Assembly (NCBI GenBank): GCA_900197615.1
Contig: FZLR01000018.1
Coordinates: 1 to 42,655, forward strand
Direction of reading: 5' to 3'
Origin: Rhodospirillaceae bacterium Spongia-Bin9
GTDB lineage: Bacteria; Pseudomonadota; Alphaproteobacteria; Bin65
DNA: 42,655 nt
Shown here: positions 8,280 through 17,132 of the stretch, piece by piece
Layout: the number at the start of each line of letters is the position of its first letter
Numbering within the stretch: the stretch's first letter is position 1
Made by a program: the position numbers and the translations under genes
The notes under the pieces: model-generated
Seen by the model: only the letters and a program-made list of their open reading frames with translations
Told to the model about the DNA's origin: nothing
Database searches by the model: none

Positions 8280-8309
8280 GGTCTGGTTGGTTAAGAGTAG
8301 CGATTACGA

Positions 8310-8516
8310 CTAAAACCTCACCGGCGATGGGCGGTTTTCCACACTCCAATCGTAACCCATTGCCCTGGAGATGATGCTTCCGAGGCTCTCCATCCCCTCG
8401 GCTAAATGCGCATCGGCTACATGAATGTAGTCGGCCGTGGTCCGGTGCCGACGGTAGCCGAGCAGCTTGATGACCAGCGGCAGGTTGTCGCCGGCCCGAC
8501 TGGCGGCGGTGGTTTG
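8310..8516 (-). pseudogene. Tyrosine recombinase (phage integrase) C-terminal remnant
   Basis: Read on the minus strand, 68 codons give a typical integrase tail: GDNLPLVIKLLGYRRHRTT, then ADYIHVAD, then LGSIISRAM. The nucleophile Tyr in YIHVAD is present, but the usual His of LLGH is Tyr. The upstream HxLRHT box is missing: an in-frame TGA lies at 8517-8519 and no integrase-like sequence continues beyond it. About 80% of the gene is therefore absent. The position at the right edge of the low-GC segment fits a relic of the island's own integrase. Confidence 0.75.
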
Positions 8517-8669
8517 TCACGATCCTGCCCGCTACCGCATTGTCCGTCGTATATGGCATCGTACCAATCCCTTCGTTAGGGGAGCGCCCGGAATTTTCCG
8601 CCTGCATCCGCTGCCAGCGGGCGATCAGTCGCGCTGGCGCGGACCCCGTCGCACGCCTAATCTGTCGCG

Positions 8670-8867
8670 ATGAAGACCGTTCTCATCGTCCTTACCGTCA
8701 TCGCCCTGATCGGCGTTGTCGGGGTGCTGTTCACCGGCGTCATCCTGATGGGCCGCGGCGGCGAGGCCAATTCCCGATGGGGAAACAAGCTGATGCGCGC
8801 CAGGGTCGGCCTGCAACTGGTCGCGGTGGTCCTTCTGCTTCTGCTGTTTGCCGTCTATCAGAGTTAG
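8670..8867 (+). CDS. Small twin-transmembrane protein (HIG1-like)
   Basis: A 65-residue protein with two hydrophobic helices (about residues 3-27 and 46-63) joined by a short basic loop, NSRWGNKLMRARVGLQ. The LMRARVGLQ-hydrophobic arrangement matches the small twin-TM/HIG1-type proteins common in alphaproteobacteria. They resemble the mitochondrial hypoxia-induced family linked to respiratory complexes. It sits 7 bases upstream of the cobalamin adenosyltransferase and is probably in the same operon. Its function in bacteria is not established. Confidence 0.75.
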   Translation: MKTVLIVLTVIALIGVVGVLFTGVILMGRGGEANSRWGNKLMRARVGLQLVAVVLLLLLFAVYQS

Positions 8868-8874
8868 GCGCGCT

Positions 8875-9444
8875 ATGGTCAAACTGGACAAGATTTACAC
8901 CCGCGGCGGCGACAAGGGGCTGACCAGCCTGGGCAACGGCGCGCGGGTCCCGAAGCACGACGGCCGGGTCGCGGCCTATGGCTCTGTCGACGAATGCAAC
9001 AGCGTCCTCGGCCTGGCGCGGCGTCACGCGGCCGGCGACGAAACCGCCGATGCCCCGCTCGCCCGCATCCAGAACGACCTGTTCGATCTCGGCGCCGATC
9101 TGTGCACGCCGCACGAGGAAAATCCGAAATGGCCGCCCCTGCGCATGTCGCAGGCCCAGGTCGACCGGCTGGAGGCGGAGATCGACGCGATGAACGCGAA
9201 TATCCCGCCGCTCAAATCCTTCATCCTGCCCGGCGGCTCGGCGCTTTCCTCCTGGCTTCACCTTGCGCGCACCGTCGCCCGGCGCGCCGAGCGGGAGATG
9301 ACGGCGCTGGCCGAGGACGAGACGGTCAATCCGCTCGCCATCGCCTATATCAACCGGTTGTCCGACCATCTGTTCGTCATGGCGCGGGCGCACAACGACG
9401 ACGGCGCCGACGACGTGCTGTGGACGCCGGGGGAGAACCGTTAG
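8875..9444 (+). CDS. PduO-type cob(I)alamin adenosyltransferase
   Basis: A 189-residue enzyme that transfers the adenosyl group of ATP to cob(I)alamin, making coenzyme B12 for mutases such as methylmalonyl-CoA mutase. The N-terminal ATP-binding motif YTRGGDKGLT (residues 8-17) is intact, as are YGSVDECNSVLG and the C-terminal YINRLSDHLFVMAR helix that lines the active site. The ATG at 8875 follows the small membrane protein by 7 bases. Length is normal for the PduO/MMAB family. No mutase gene is in the window. The downstream CitE-like gene begins 116 bases later. Confidence 0.93.
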   Translation: MVKLDKIYTRGGDKGLTSLGNGARVPKHDGRVAAYGSVDECNSVLGLARRHAAGDETADAPLARIQNDLFDLGADLCTPHEENPKWPPLRMSQAQVDRLEAEIDAMNANIPPLKSFILPGGSALSSWLHLARTVARRAEREMTALAEDETVNPLAIAYINRLSDHLFVMARAHNDDGADDVLWTPGENR

Positions 9445-9560
9445 CCTTTGCCCGACGGCACTGGCATGGATCAAGGGCCGCATTAACAGGTCCGGACAAA
9501 TGCTCTACACCTGCCGGCCATCGCCGCCCGTAGCCCAAATCCCGAAGCCCGCAGGTCGCC

Positions 9561-10415
9561 ATGCCCGAAACCCGTTACCGCCCGCGCCGCAGCATGATCT
9601 TTGCGCCGGGGGACAAGCCGCGCATGTGCCTCAAGGCCCTCGATACCGGCGCCGACATGGTGTGCATCGATCTGGAAGACGCCGTGGCGCCGGACGACAA
9701 GGACGCGGCACGCGACGGCGCCGTCAGCATTTTCCGCGATTTCACGCCGGATGCAGGCGGCCCCGAAACGCTCGTCAGAATCAACAGCCTGCATTCGCTG
9801 GACGGCCTGAAAGACGTCGCCGCGCTGGCCGATCTGCCCAGCCCGCCCGCCGGCTTCATGCTCGCCAAGGTCAAGAGCCTGGGCGAAGTCGCCATGCTGG
9901 ACGACGTGCTGAGCGAAGCCGGCGCCGCCTCCGTCCTGCACGTCATGATCGAGACCAACGAGGCGCTCGACCAGGCTTTCGAGATCGCGCGGTCGAGCAA
10001 GCGGGTGCGCTCGCTGATCTTCGGCGCGATCGACATGGCGGCCGATCTGCGGACGACCATCGACTGGGAGAATCTGCTCTTCGCCCGCTCCCGCGTCGTC
10101 CATGCCGCGGCGGGCGCCGAAATCGACCTGATCGACGTGCCATGGCTCGACCTGGAGGACATGGACGGCCTGCGCGAGGAAGCCCGGCGCTGTTCCAGCC
10201 TCGGCTTTACCGGCAAGGCCGCGATCCATCCGAAACAGATTCCGGTCCTGAACGAAACCTTCAGCCCGGCCGAGGAAGAGGTGGCCCGGGCGCGCGAGAT
10301 CATCGCCGCCTTCGAAGCCGGCGACGGCGGCCTTGTCGTTCACCGGGGCAAGCTGATCGAAAAGCCTGTGCTGCGCTCCATGCAGCGGATTGTCGCCATC
10401 GCCAACGCGCAGTGA
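9561..10415 (+). CDS. CitE-like CoA-ester lyase (HpcH/HpaI family)
   Basis: A 284-residue protein of the citrate lyase beta/malyl-CoA lyase group. Motifs seen are RRSMIFAPGDKPRM at the start, CIDLEDAVAPDDK (Mg-binding region), HVMIETNEAL (the metal-ligand Glu), FGAIDMAADL and GFTGKAAIHPKQI. With no citrate lyase alpha or gamma genes nearby, it is probably a stand-alone lyase or thioesterase acting on malyl-CoA, citramalyl-CoA or a related ester. The position just after a B12 adenosyltransferase recalls CLYBL, the mitochondrial citramalyl-CoA lyase tied to B12 metabolism. That parallel is inference. Exact substrate cannot be read from sequence. Confidence 0.88.
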   Translation: MPETRYRPRRSMIFAPGDKPRMCLKALDTGADMVCIDLEDAVAPDDKDAARDGAVSIFRDFTPDAGGPETLVRINSLHSLDGLKDVAALADLPSPPAGFMLAKVKSLGEVAMLDDVLSEAGAASVLHVMIETNEALDQAFEIARSSKRVRSLIFGAIDMAADLRTTIDWENLLFARSRVVHAAAGAEIDLIDVPWLDLEDMDGLREEARRCSSLGFTGKAAIHPKQIPVLNETFSPAEEEVARAREIIAAFEAGDGGLVVHRGKLIEKPVLRSMQRIVAIANAQ

Positions 10416-10514
10416 ATCGTCCGGTATCCGCCGGGCGCGCCGGGCTCGGGCGATATAGCCGGGAGCAGGATACTGTCTGAAACCGACCGAAATACCAGCG
10501 ACTCCTCCGATAGC

Positions 10515-11462
10515 GTGCCCCCGGTTCGCGTAGCGGTTGTCGGCTGCGGTTATTTCGGTGCCCTGCATGCCCGGAAATACGCCGCGCTGGATTCGGCGGA
10601 ACTCGTCGCGGTCGTCGATACCGATGCCGCGCAGGCGGAAAAGGCCGCCGCCGCGACCGGCGCCGAAGCTGCGACAGATCTCGAAGCCGTGTTCGACCGG
10701 GTCGAGGCGGTGAGCGTCGTCACGCCGACCACGACCCACCACGCCATCGCGAAACGCTGCCTGGACGCCGGCAGGGACGTGCTGGTCGAGAAGCCGATCT
10801 GCGAGACCCTGGAAGAGGCCGACGACCTGATTGCCACGGCTAAGGCCGGCGGGCGCATTCTCCAGGTCGGCCATCTGGAGCGCTTCAGCCCGATCATCGA
10901 GGATGTCAAGAAACTGGCCGACCGGCCCGGCTATATCGAGAGCACGCGCATCTCCCAGTATCGCGGCCGCGGCACGGATACGAGCGTCATCCTCGACATG
11001 ATGGTGCACGACATCGACAACATCATGACCCTCGTGCGCAGCCCGATAACGCGGATCGATGCCGTGGGCGTGCCGGTGGTCGGCCCGGCCGAAGACATCG
11101 CCAACGCCCGGATCGGCTTCGAGAACGGCTGTGTCGCGACGGTGACTGCCAGCCGGGTGAGCTCGAAGATCCAGCGCACCATGCGGGTCTTCCAGCGCAA
11201 TGCCTATATGGTTGCCGACATGGCGGAAAACCGGCTCGTCGTCATGAACCGCACCGGCGGCCGGGACGAGCCGCCGACCTTCGGCGCCGAGCAGCGCCAG
11301 TACGACAAGGCCGACCTGATCCTGATGGAGTGTGCGGACTTCCTCGATTGCGTGCGGACCCGGCGCGAGCCGGTCGTGAGCGGCGAGAGCGTGCGCGACG
11401 TGCTGGCGGCGGCGCTGACCGTAACCGACCAGTTGCGCGCCTGGCGCCGGGAGCTGCGCTGA
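10515..11462 (+). CDS. Gfo/Idh/MocA-family NAD(P)-dependent oxidoreductase
   Basis: A 315-residue sugar- or cyclitol-dehydrogenase-like protein. It has an N-terminal Rossmann fold (VAVVGCGYFGALHARKY, residues 6-22) and the family EKP motif (residues 92-94, with catalytic-type Lys93). The second domain contains GHLERFSP and DMMVHDIDN. The GTG at 10515 is the start that preserves the Rossmann strand. The stop abuts the GTG of the next gene (10515 and 11463 both start with GTG), suggesting one transcript. The family covers very many substrates, and nothing here fixes one. Confidence 0.88.
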   Translation: MPPVRVAVVGCGYFGALHARKYAALDSAELVAVVDTDAAQAEKAAAATGAEAATDLEAVFDRVEAVSVVTPTTTHHAIAKRCLDAGRDVLVEKPICETLEEADDLIATAKAGGRILQVGHLERFSPIIEDVKKLADRPGYIESTRISQYRGRGTDTSVILDMMVHDIDNIMTLVRSPITRIDAVGVPVVGPAEDIANARIGFENGCVATVTASRVSSKIQRTMRVFQRNAYMVADMAENRLVVMNRTGGRDEPPTFGAEQRQYDKADLILMECADFLDCVRTRREPVVSGESVRDVLAAALTVTDQLRAWRRELR

Positions 11463-12272
11463 GTGTCCGGCGCGCACGCTCAGACGGTGTTCGACGGCGT
11501 TGCGGCGCCGGCCCTGCTCGGCCCGGCCGATCCGCCGCCCTTTTCGGTGGCGAGCGGCGATGGCCGCGGGCGGACGCTGTTCGTCTGCGATCACGCCAGC
11601 AACCGGGTGCCGGAAGCGCTCGGCGCCCTCGGTCTCGCCGAGGATCGATTGCAGGAGCACATCGCCTGGGACATCGGCGCGGCGGCAGTGGCGGACCTGA
11701 TCTCCGACCGGTTCGAGGCGCCGCTGGTAAAATCCGGCTATTCGCGCCTGGTCATCGACTGCAACCGCCACCCTTCCGACGCAACCTCGATCGTCGGCGT
11801 CAGCGACGGCGTGCCGATTCCGGGCAACCGCAACCTGGACCCGCTGGCTGCCGCCGCCCGGGCCGACGGGATCATGACGCCCTATCATGCCGAGATCGAA
11901 CGGCTGCTGGACCGGGAGCGCGATCCGCCGTTCCACGCCTTCGTCTCGATCCACAGCTTCACGCCGGTGTTCGAAGGCCGGGCGCGACCCTGGCATGTCG
12001 GCGCGCTGTGGAACCGGGACGGCCGGATCGCCCTGCCCTTCATGGCGGCGCTGGCGGCGCGCGGCGATGTTTCGGTCGGCGACAACCAGCCCTACAGCGC
12101 GCGCAACAATTTCGGCTACACCGTGCACCGCCACGGCGAATTGCGGGGCCTGCCGCACCTGCTGGTCGAAATTCGCCAGGATCTGATTGCCGATGCCGCG
12201 GGCGCGGTGCGATGGTCCGGGATCGTCGGCGACGCGTTGCAGGCCGCCTTCGAGAGGCTCCCTCCGCCCTGA
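11463..12272 (+). CDS. N-formylglutamate amidohydrolase-like protein
   Basis: A 269-residue member of the N-formylglutamate amidohydrolase (FGase) family. Known members hydrolyse N-formyl-L-glutamate in histidine breakdown; many homologues outside hut operons have unassigned substrates. Visible blocks are LFVCDHASNRVPEALG near the N-terminus, DIGAAAVADLI, SRLVIDCNRHP, FVSIHSFTPVF and LLVEIRQDLI. The His/Asp/Glu positions are consistent with a metallohydrolase. It starts with GTG directly on the stop of the oxidoreductase gene and is followed 21 bases later by a carboxylate-amine ligase. The absence of hut genes argues against a simple histidine-degradation role. Confidence 0.87.
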   Translation: MSGAHAQTVFDGVAAPALLGPADPPPFSVASGDGRGRTLFVCDHASNRVPEALGALGLAEDRLQEHIAWDIGAAAVADLISDRFEAPLVKSGYSRLVIDCNRHPSDATSIVGVSDGVPIPGNRNLDPLAAAARADGIMTPYHAEIERLLDRERDPPFHAFVSIHSFTPVFEGRARPWHVGALWNRDGRIALPFMAALAARGDVSVGDNQPYSARNNFGYTVHRHGELRGLPHLLVEIRQDLIADAAGAVRWSGIVGDALQAAFERLPPP

Positions 12273-12293
12273 CGGGCGCAGGAGGATCGCACC

Positions 12294-13430
12294 ATGGCGC
12301 TCAGCGAACCCAGCTTTACCATCGGCATCGAAGAGGAATATCTCCTGATCGACCGGGAGACGCTCAACCTCGCCGCCGATCCGCCGGAGGCCCTGTTCGC
12401 CGAATGCGAAGACCTGCTTGGCGCCCAGGTCGCGCCGGAATTCCTGCGCGCGCAGATCGAGATCGGCACAAGGGTGTGCACCACGATGCAGGAGGCCGCC
12501 GCCGACCTGCGCCGCCTGCGCAAGACGGTCTCCGGCGTCGCGGAGAAACACGGCCTCGCCATCATGGCGGCCTCGACCCATCCCTTCGCCGCCTGGGGCG
12601 AGCAGAAGCGGACCGAGAAGGACCGCTACGCCATGCTTGCCGAAGACCTGCAGGGCGTGGTCCGCCGGCTGGTCATCAGCGGCATGCACGTTCATGTCGG
12701 GATCGACGACGACGACCTGCGCATCGACCTGATGAATCAGGTCTCCTATTTCCTGCCCCACCTGCTGGCGCTCAGCACCTCATCGCCCTTCTGGCAGGGC
12801 AAGGACACCGGGCTGCGCAGCTACCGGCTCGCCGTCTGGGATGAGCTTCCGCGCACCGGCCTGCCCGAGCAGTTCGAGAGTTTCGGCGAATACAACCGCC
12901 ATGTGCAGATGCTGATCGAAGCCGGCATCATCGACGAGCCGACGAAGATCTGGTGGGACATCCGGCCGTCCAACCGTTTCCCGACCCTGGAAATGCGCAT
13001 CTGCGACTTGTGCCCGAGACTGGCGGACACGGTGGCGATCGCGGCGCTCTACCGCTGCATCCTGCGCATGCTGTGGCGGCTGCGCCGGCAGAACCAGCGC
13101 TGGCGCCGCTACGCCAACATGCTGATTCGGGAAAACCGCTGGCGAGCCCAGCGCTACGGCTGCGACGGCGAGCTGATCGATTTCGGCATCCGGCGCATGG
13201 TGCCCTTTGCCGACCTGCTGGAAGAGCTGCTGGAAATGACCCGGCCGGACGCCGAACATTTCGGCTGCCTGACCGAGATCGAGCGCACACGCTCGATCCT
13301 GGCCCACGGCACGAGCGCCCGGCGGCAGGTGCAGACCTATGAGGCCGGGATTGCCGAAGGGCTGGAACCCCAGGCTGCTGTCGAAGCGGTCGTCCGCCAG
13401 TTAGTCGAGGAGACGGTGGCCGGGCTGTAA
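12294..13430 (+). CDS. Carboxylate-amine ligase, YbdK/GCS2 family
   Basis: A 378-residue ATP-dependent carboxylate-amine ligase related to glutamate-cysteine ligase type 2 (YbdK group). Landmarks are the N-terminal FTIGIEEEYLL (Mg-binding acidic cluster), QIEIGTRVC, GMHVHVGIDD, SNRFPTLEMRICD and the C-terminal basic segment NRWRAQRYG. Length is normal. A strong AGGAGG ribosome site precedes the ATG at 12294. It closes the run that starts at 10515. YbdK proteins show only weak gamma-glutamylcysteine synthesis, so a different amide or peptide bond may be the real product. Pairing with an N-formylglutamate amidohydrolase-like enzyme suggests linked amide metabolism. Confidence 0.9.
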   Translation: MALSEPSFTIGIEEEYLLIDRETLNLAADPPEALFAECEDLLGAQVAPEFLRAQIEIGTRVCTTMQEAAADLRRLRKTVSGVAEKHGLAIMAASTHPFAAWGEQKRTEKDRYAMLAEDLQGVVRRLVISGMHVHVGIDDDDLRIDLMNQVSYFLPHLLALSTSSPFWQGKDTGLRSYRLAVWDELPRTGLPEQFESFGEYNRHVQMLIEAGIIDEPTKIWWDIRPSNRFPTLEMRICDLCPRLADTVAIAALYRCILRMLWRLRRQNQRWRRYANMLIRENRWRAQRYGCDGELIDFGIRRMVPFADLLEELLEMTRPDAEHFGCLTEIERTRSILAHGTSARRQVQTYEAGIAEGLEPQAAVEAVVRQLVEETVAGL

Positions 13431-13455
13431 CCGGCGGCGGGCCGGCGGCGGTCGA

Positions 13456-16071
13456 TCAGAACGCCGGCTGGGTCTGGCGGCGGCGCTGCATCAGGATCAC
13501 GAAAATCAGCAGAATCAGCGCCGGGATGTAGAAGATTTCCTTCGCCATCCGCTCGTTCGGCACCAGGATCGCCTTGATCGTCGTCGGCGTGTCTCCGTAG
13601 AAGTCATAGCTTCTGGCCAGCGACTTGAGCGGGCTGGTCGGCAACGGCTCTTCCATCTTCGCCTGGCCCTCTTCGACCATGACCAGCAGCCCGGCGGCGC
13701 GCAGCCGCGCAAGGCCCGGACCCGCCTTGCCGAAGGGGATGGTCGCCGTGGTTTCGTCGATCCGGTCCGGATCGTTGAAGTTGGGCCCGGAAATCGTCAC
13801 CCGCAGCTTGCCGCCCTCCGGCATTTCTTGCGCTATCTGGACAATCTCTTTCCCCGGCCGCTCGGTATATTCGTCGGCAACCTGATCGAGCCAGAAGCCC
13901 GGACGGAACAGGCTGAAGGCGACCAGCAGCAGGATGGCGGTCTCCCAGATCCGGTTGCGGGCGAAGAAATAGCCCTGGGTTGCGGCTGCAAACAGCATCA
14001 TGGCAGCAACCGCAACGACAAAAACGATCACCGCCTTTCCGGCCGACACGTCGATCAGCAGCAGTTCCGTGTTGAAGATGAACAGGAACGGCAGCAGGGC
14101 AGTCCGGATGTCGTACATAAAGCCCTGCACGCCGGTGCGGATCGGATCGCCGCCCGAGATGGCGGCGGCCGCGAAGGCGGCAAGGCCCACGGGCGGCGTA
14201 TCGTCGGCCAGGATGCCGAAATAGAAGACGAACAGATGGACCGCGATCAGCGGCACGATCAGGCCGCTCTTGGCGCCCAGCGCCACGATCACCGGCGCCA
14301 TCAGGGACGAGACGACGATATAGTTGGCGGTGGTCGGCAGCCCCATGCCCAGGATCAGGCTCATGACGGCAACCAGCAGCAACATGATGATCAGGCTGCC
14401 GCCGGACAGGAACTCGACGAACTCGCCGACCACCTGGTGCGCCCCGGTGAGCGAGATCGTGCCGACGATGATGCCTGCCGCGCCGGTCGCGACGCCGATG
14501 CCGATCATGTTGCGCGAACCCGAGATCATGCCGTCGACGCACTCGGAAATGCCCTGCCGCACTGCCCCGACCATATTGCCGGTGCCGCGGAACAGGGCTT
14601 TCAAGGGATGCTGGGTCAGGGTGACGGCAATCATCGCCATGGTCGCCCAGAAGGCGGAAAGCGACGGCGAGAGCCGCTCCAACACGATGCACCAGATCAG
14701 GATGACGATCGGCAGGACGTAGTAGAGGCCGGTGATGGCTGTCGCGCCGGCCCGCGGCAGTTCGGTGATCGGCGCATCCGGCGGATCGACCACGAGATCC
14801 GGTTGGCGCGACGCCAGCCACAGGAGGACGAGATAGGTGATTGCCGCCAGCACCATGACAACGAAGAACGCTGCGTCGGGTGCAATGACCTTGATCCAGC
14901 CGAGGCCGAAATAGACCGCGATGCCAAGCAGGGCGATGCCGATGAACCCGCTGAGGAAACCGATCAGCTTCTGCGCCACCGTCATCGTCGTGGACGGTTT
15001 CGGCAGGCCCTTCAGCCCCATCTTCAGGGCTTCGAGATGCACGATGTAGACCAGCGCGATGTAGGATACGAGCGCCGGGATCAGCGCGTGCTTGATGATT
15101 TCCGTGTAGCTGACGCCGGTGAATTCGGCGATCAGGAAGGCCGCCGCGCCCATCACCGGCGGGGTCAGCTGCCCGTTGGTCGAGGAGGCGACCTCGACGG
15201 CGCCGGCCTTTTCCGGCGAGAAGCCGGTGCGCTTCATTAGCGGGATGGTGAAGGTGCCGGTCGTGACCGTGTTGGCGATGGAAGAGCCGGAGTAGAGGCC
15301 GCTCAGGGCCGAGGCGACGACGGCGGCCTTGGCCGGCCCGCCGCGCCGGTCGCCGAGCAGGGCGAAGGCGATCTTGATGAAGAAGTTGCCGGCGCCGGCC
15401 TTTTCCAGGATCGCGCCGAACATGACGAACAGGAAGATCAGCGACGCCGAGACCCCGAGCGCGACGCCGAACACGCCCTCGGTCTGCATCCAGAAATGCC
15501 ACATCGCCTTGCCGAAGGACGCGCCCTTCCACTGGACGGCGTCCGGCAGCCATCTGGCGTCGCCGAAGAAGACGTAGAGCACGAAGACCGAAGCGACCAT
15601 GACAAGCGGCAGGCCGAGCGCCCGGTACACGGCGATGGCCAGAACGATCATGCCGCAACTCGCGACGACGAGGTCGGTATCCGTCGGCACACCGGCGCGT
15701 TCGGCCAGCTCGTTCTTGTAGAGAATCATATAGAGGCAGGAGGCGATGCCGATCGCCGCCAGCAGCCAGTCGTACCAGGGGATAGTGTGGCGCGGCCCGC
15801 GTTTCAGCAGCGGGAAGGCAAAGGCGGCGAGCAGCAGGCCGAAGGCCAGATGGATCATGCGCGCTTCGGTGTTGGGCACAACGAAGGGCAGGCCGGTCCA
15901 TTCCTGCAGCGAGAACGGCAGGGCCGAAGCGATGTAAAGCTGGAAGAGCGCCCAGATGAAGGCGATGACCGGGATCAGGTTGCGCTGCCACCCCGTCGGC
16001 GCGCGCCCGCCGGTGTCGACGCTGCTGACCAGCTCTTCCGCCGATGCGCGTTGCGCGGCTGCTTCGGCCAT
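13456..16071 (-). CDS. TRAP transporter fused permease (4TM-12TM, DUF3394 tail)
   Basis: An 871-residue inner-membrane protein in which the small (DctQ-like) and large (DctM-like) TRAP permease parts are fused, as is usual for TAXI-type systems. The N-terminal 20% carries the DctQ-like helices. The central DctM-like part shows SGLYSGSSIANTVTTGTFTIP, SSTNGQLTPPVMGAAAF, LILGMGLPTTANYI and ADDTPPVGLAAFAA. The C-terminal 150 residues form a more soluble segment of the DUF3394 type and end with a last hydrophobic helix. It imports a carboxylate-type solute using an ion gradient together with the TAXI receptor encoded just upstream. An intrinsic terminator lies between the two genes. Confidence 0.93.
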   Translation of the reverse strand: MAEAAAQRASAEELVSSVDTGGRAPTGWQRNLIPVIAFIWALFQLYIASALPFSLQEWTGLPFVVPNTEARMIHLAFGLLLAAFAFPLLKRGPRHTIPWYDWLLAAIGIASCLYMILYKNELAERAGVPTDTDLVVASCGMIVLAIAVYRALGLPLVMVASVFVLYVFFGDARWLPDAVQWKGASFGKAMWHFWMQTEGVFGVALGVSASLIFLFVMFGAILEKAGAGNFFIKIAFALLGDRRGGPAKAAVVASALSGLYSGSSIANTVTTGTFTIPLMKRTGFSPEKAGAVEVASSTNGQLTPPVMGAAAFLIAEFTGVSYTEIIKHALIPALVSYIALVYIVHLEALKMGLKGLPKPSTTMTVAQKLIGFLSGFIGIALLGIAVYFGLGWIKVIAPDAAFFVVMVLAAITYLVLLWLASRQPDLVVDPPDAPITELPRAGATAITGLYYVLPIVILIWCIVLERLSPSLSAFWATMAMIAVTLTQHPLKALFRGTGNMVGAVRQGISECVDGMISGSRNMIGIGVATGAAGIIVGTISLTGAHQVVGEFVEFLSGGSLIIMLLLVAVMSLILGMGLPTTANYIVVSSLMAPVIVALGAKSGLIVPLIAVHLFVFYFGILADDTPPVGLAAFAAAAISGGDPIRTGVQGFMYDIRTALLPFLFIFNTELLLIDVSAGKAVIVFVVAVAAMMLFAAATQGYFFARNRIWETAILLLVAFSLFRPGFWLDQVADEYTERPGKEIVQIAQEMPEGGKLRVTISGPNFNDPDRIDETTATIPFGKAGPGLARLRAAGLLVMVEEGQAKMEEPLPTSPLKSLARSYDFYGDTPTTIKAILVPNERMAKEIFYIPALILLIFVILMQRRRQTQPAF

Positions 16072-16103
16072 CGCCTATTCTCCTCAAGCGCTGCGCTGCA
16101 AGC

Positions 16104-16136
16104 AAAAAAAACGGCGGGGCCGCAAGGGGCCCCGCC
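16104..16136 (-). terminator. Intrinsic terminator between TAXI receptor and TRAP permease
   Basis: On the minus strand, GGCGGGGCC and GGCCCCGCC form a perfect 9-bp GC stem with a 6-base loop. They are followed directly by G and eight T residues, a textbook rho-independent terminator. It lies after the receptor stop (16152) and before the permease start (16071), so partial readthrough would give more receptor than permease. It could also be an mRNA-stabilising 3' end. Confidence 0.85.
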
Positions 16137-16151
16137 AATCCGCTCGGGCTG

Positions 16152-17132
16152 TTATTTCATCCAGCCCTTTTCCTTGTAATATTTCGCCGCGCCGGCGTGC
16201 AGCGGGGCTGACAGCGAATCCGAAATCATTTCCTTTTCTTTCAGATTCCGGAACGCCGGGTGCAGCTTCCTGAACGCGCCGAAATTGTCGAACACCGCCT
16301 TGACGACGACATAGACGACTTCGGCCGGCACCTTGGCGCTGGTCACGAAGGTGGCGCCGACGCCGAAAGTGTTGATGTCGGCCTTGTTGTTGTACATCCC
16401 GGCCGGGATGGTGGCGCTACGATAGAACGGCCATTTCTTGACGAGGCCGGCGATCGCCGGGCCGGTGGCGTTGACCAGATGGGCGTCGCAGGTCGCCAGC
16501 GATTCCTGGGTCAGGGCCGACGGATGGCCGACCAGCCAGAAATAGGCATCGATCTTGCCGTCGCACATGGCGGCGCCGGTCTCGGCCGACTTCATTGCGG
16601 CGGCCAGTTTCAGGTCCGTGCGCTTCCAGCCCAGGGCGGCTTCCATGACCTCCCATGTGCCGCGCGTGCCGGAACCCGGATTGCCGATGTTGACCCGCTT
16701 GCCCTTCAGGTCGGTGACGTTCTTGATGCCGGTGCCGTCGCGCGCCAGGATCGTGACCGGTTCCGGATGGACCGAGAAGACCGCCCGCAGATCCTTGAAC
16801 GCGCCCGCCTTCTTGAATTTCGACGTGCCGTTGTAGGCATGGTACTGCCAGTCGGACTGGGCGACGCCGAATTCCAGCTCGCCAGCGCGGATCGTGTTGA
16901 TGTTGTAGATCGAACCGCCGGTCGATTCGGCCGAGCAGCGGATGCCGGTTTTCTTGCGCATCCGGTTGACGAGACGGCAGATCGCGCCGCCGGTCGGGTA
17001 GTACACGCCGGTCACGCCGCCGGTGCCGATGCTGATGAAACGCTGGTTCTGTGCCGATGCGCCGGTCGTCGTCCCTGAAAACGCCAGGGCGGCGACAGCG
17101 GCGGCGGCAACGAGCTTGATCGTGGTTGACAT
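16152..17132 (-). CDS. TAXI-family TRAP transporter solute-binding protein
   Basis: A 326-residue periplasmic receptor. A signal peptide (about residues 5-26, ending near GASA) is followed by the TAXI signature: [43 protein letters not shown] and a [15 protein letters not shown] phosphate-like loop. It captures the solute and delivers it to the fused permease. The ATG at 17132 is chosen because the signal peptide starts there and a GGAGG sits 5-6 bases upstream; the frame is open a little further. TAXI ligands include glutamate and other dicarboxylates. The substrate here is unknown. Confidence 0.93.
   Translation of the reverse strand: MSTTIKLVAAAAVAALAFSGTTTGASAQNQRFISIGTGGVTGVYYPTGGAICRLVNRMRKKTGIRCSAESTGGSIYNINTIRAGELEFGVAQSDWQYHAYNGTSKFKKAGAFKDLRAVFSVHPEPVTILARDGTGIKNVTDLKGKRVNIGNPGSGTRGTWEVMEAALGWKRTDLKLAAAMKSAETGAAMCDGKIDAYFWLVGHPSALTQESLATCDAHLVNATGPAIAGLVKKWPFYRSATIPAGMYNNKADINTFGVGATFVTSAKVPAEVVYVVVKAVFDNFGAFRKLHPAFRNLKEKEMISDSLSAPLHAGAAKYYKEKGWMK

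Larger units (their letters stand above)
6100..8520. mobile_element. AT-richer, decayed genomic island
   Basis: Base composition falls visibly compared with the GC-rich flanks, and codon use in 6242-7435 is full of A/T-ending codons unlike neighbouring genes. The segment contains one intact unknown gene, a many-times-broken exodeoxyribonuclease III gene and, at its right end, a tyrosine-recombinase C-terminal fragment. This combination suggests a horizontally acquired element now degrading. I found no flanking direct repeats or tRNA gene, so the borders are approximate. Confidence 0.55.

Noticed and set aside
9483-12761. Very long open frame on the minus strand opposite several genes
   Set aside because: It is antisense to well-recognised enzymes; its length reflects high GC content and it has no recognisable domain.
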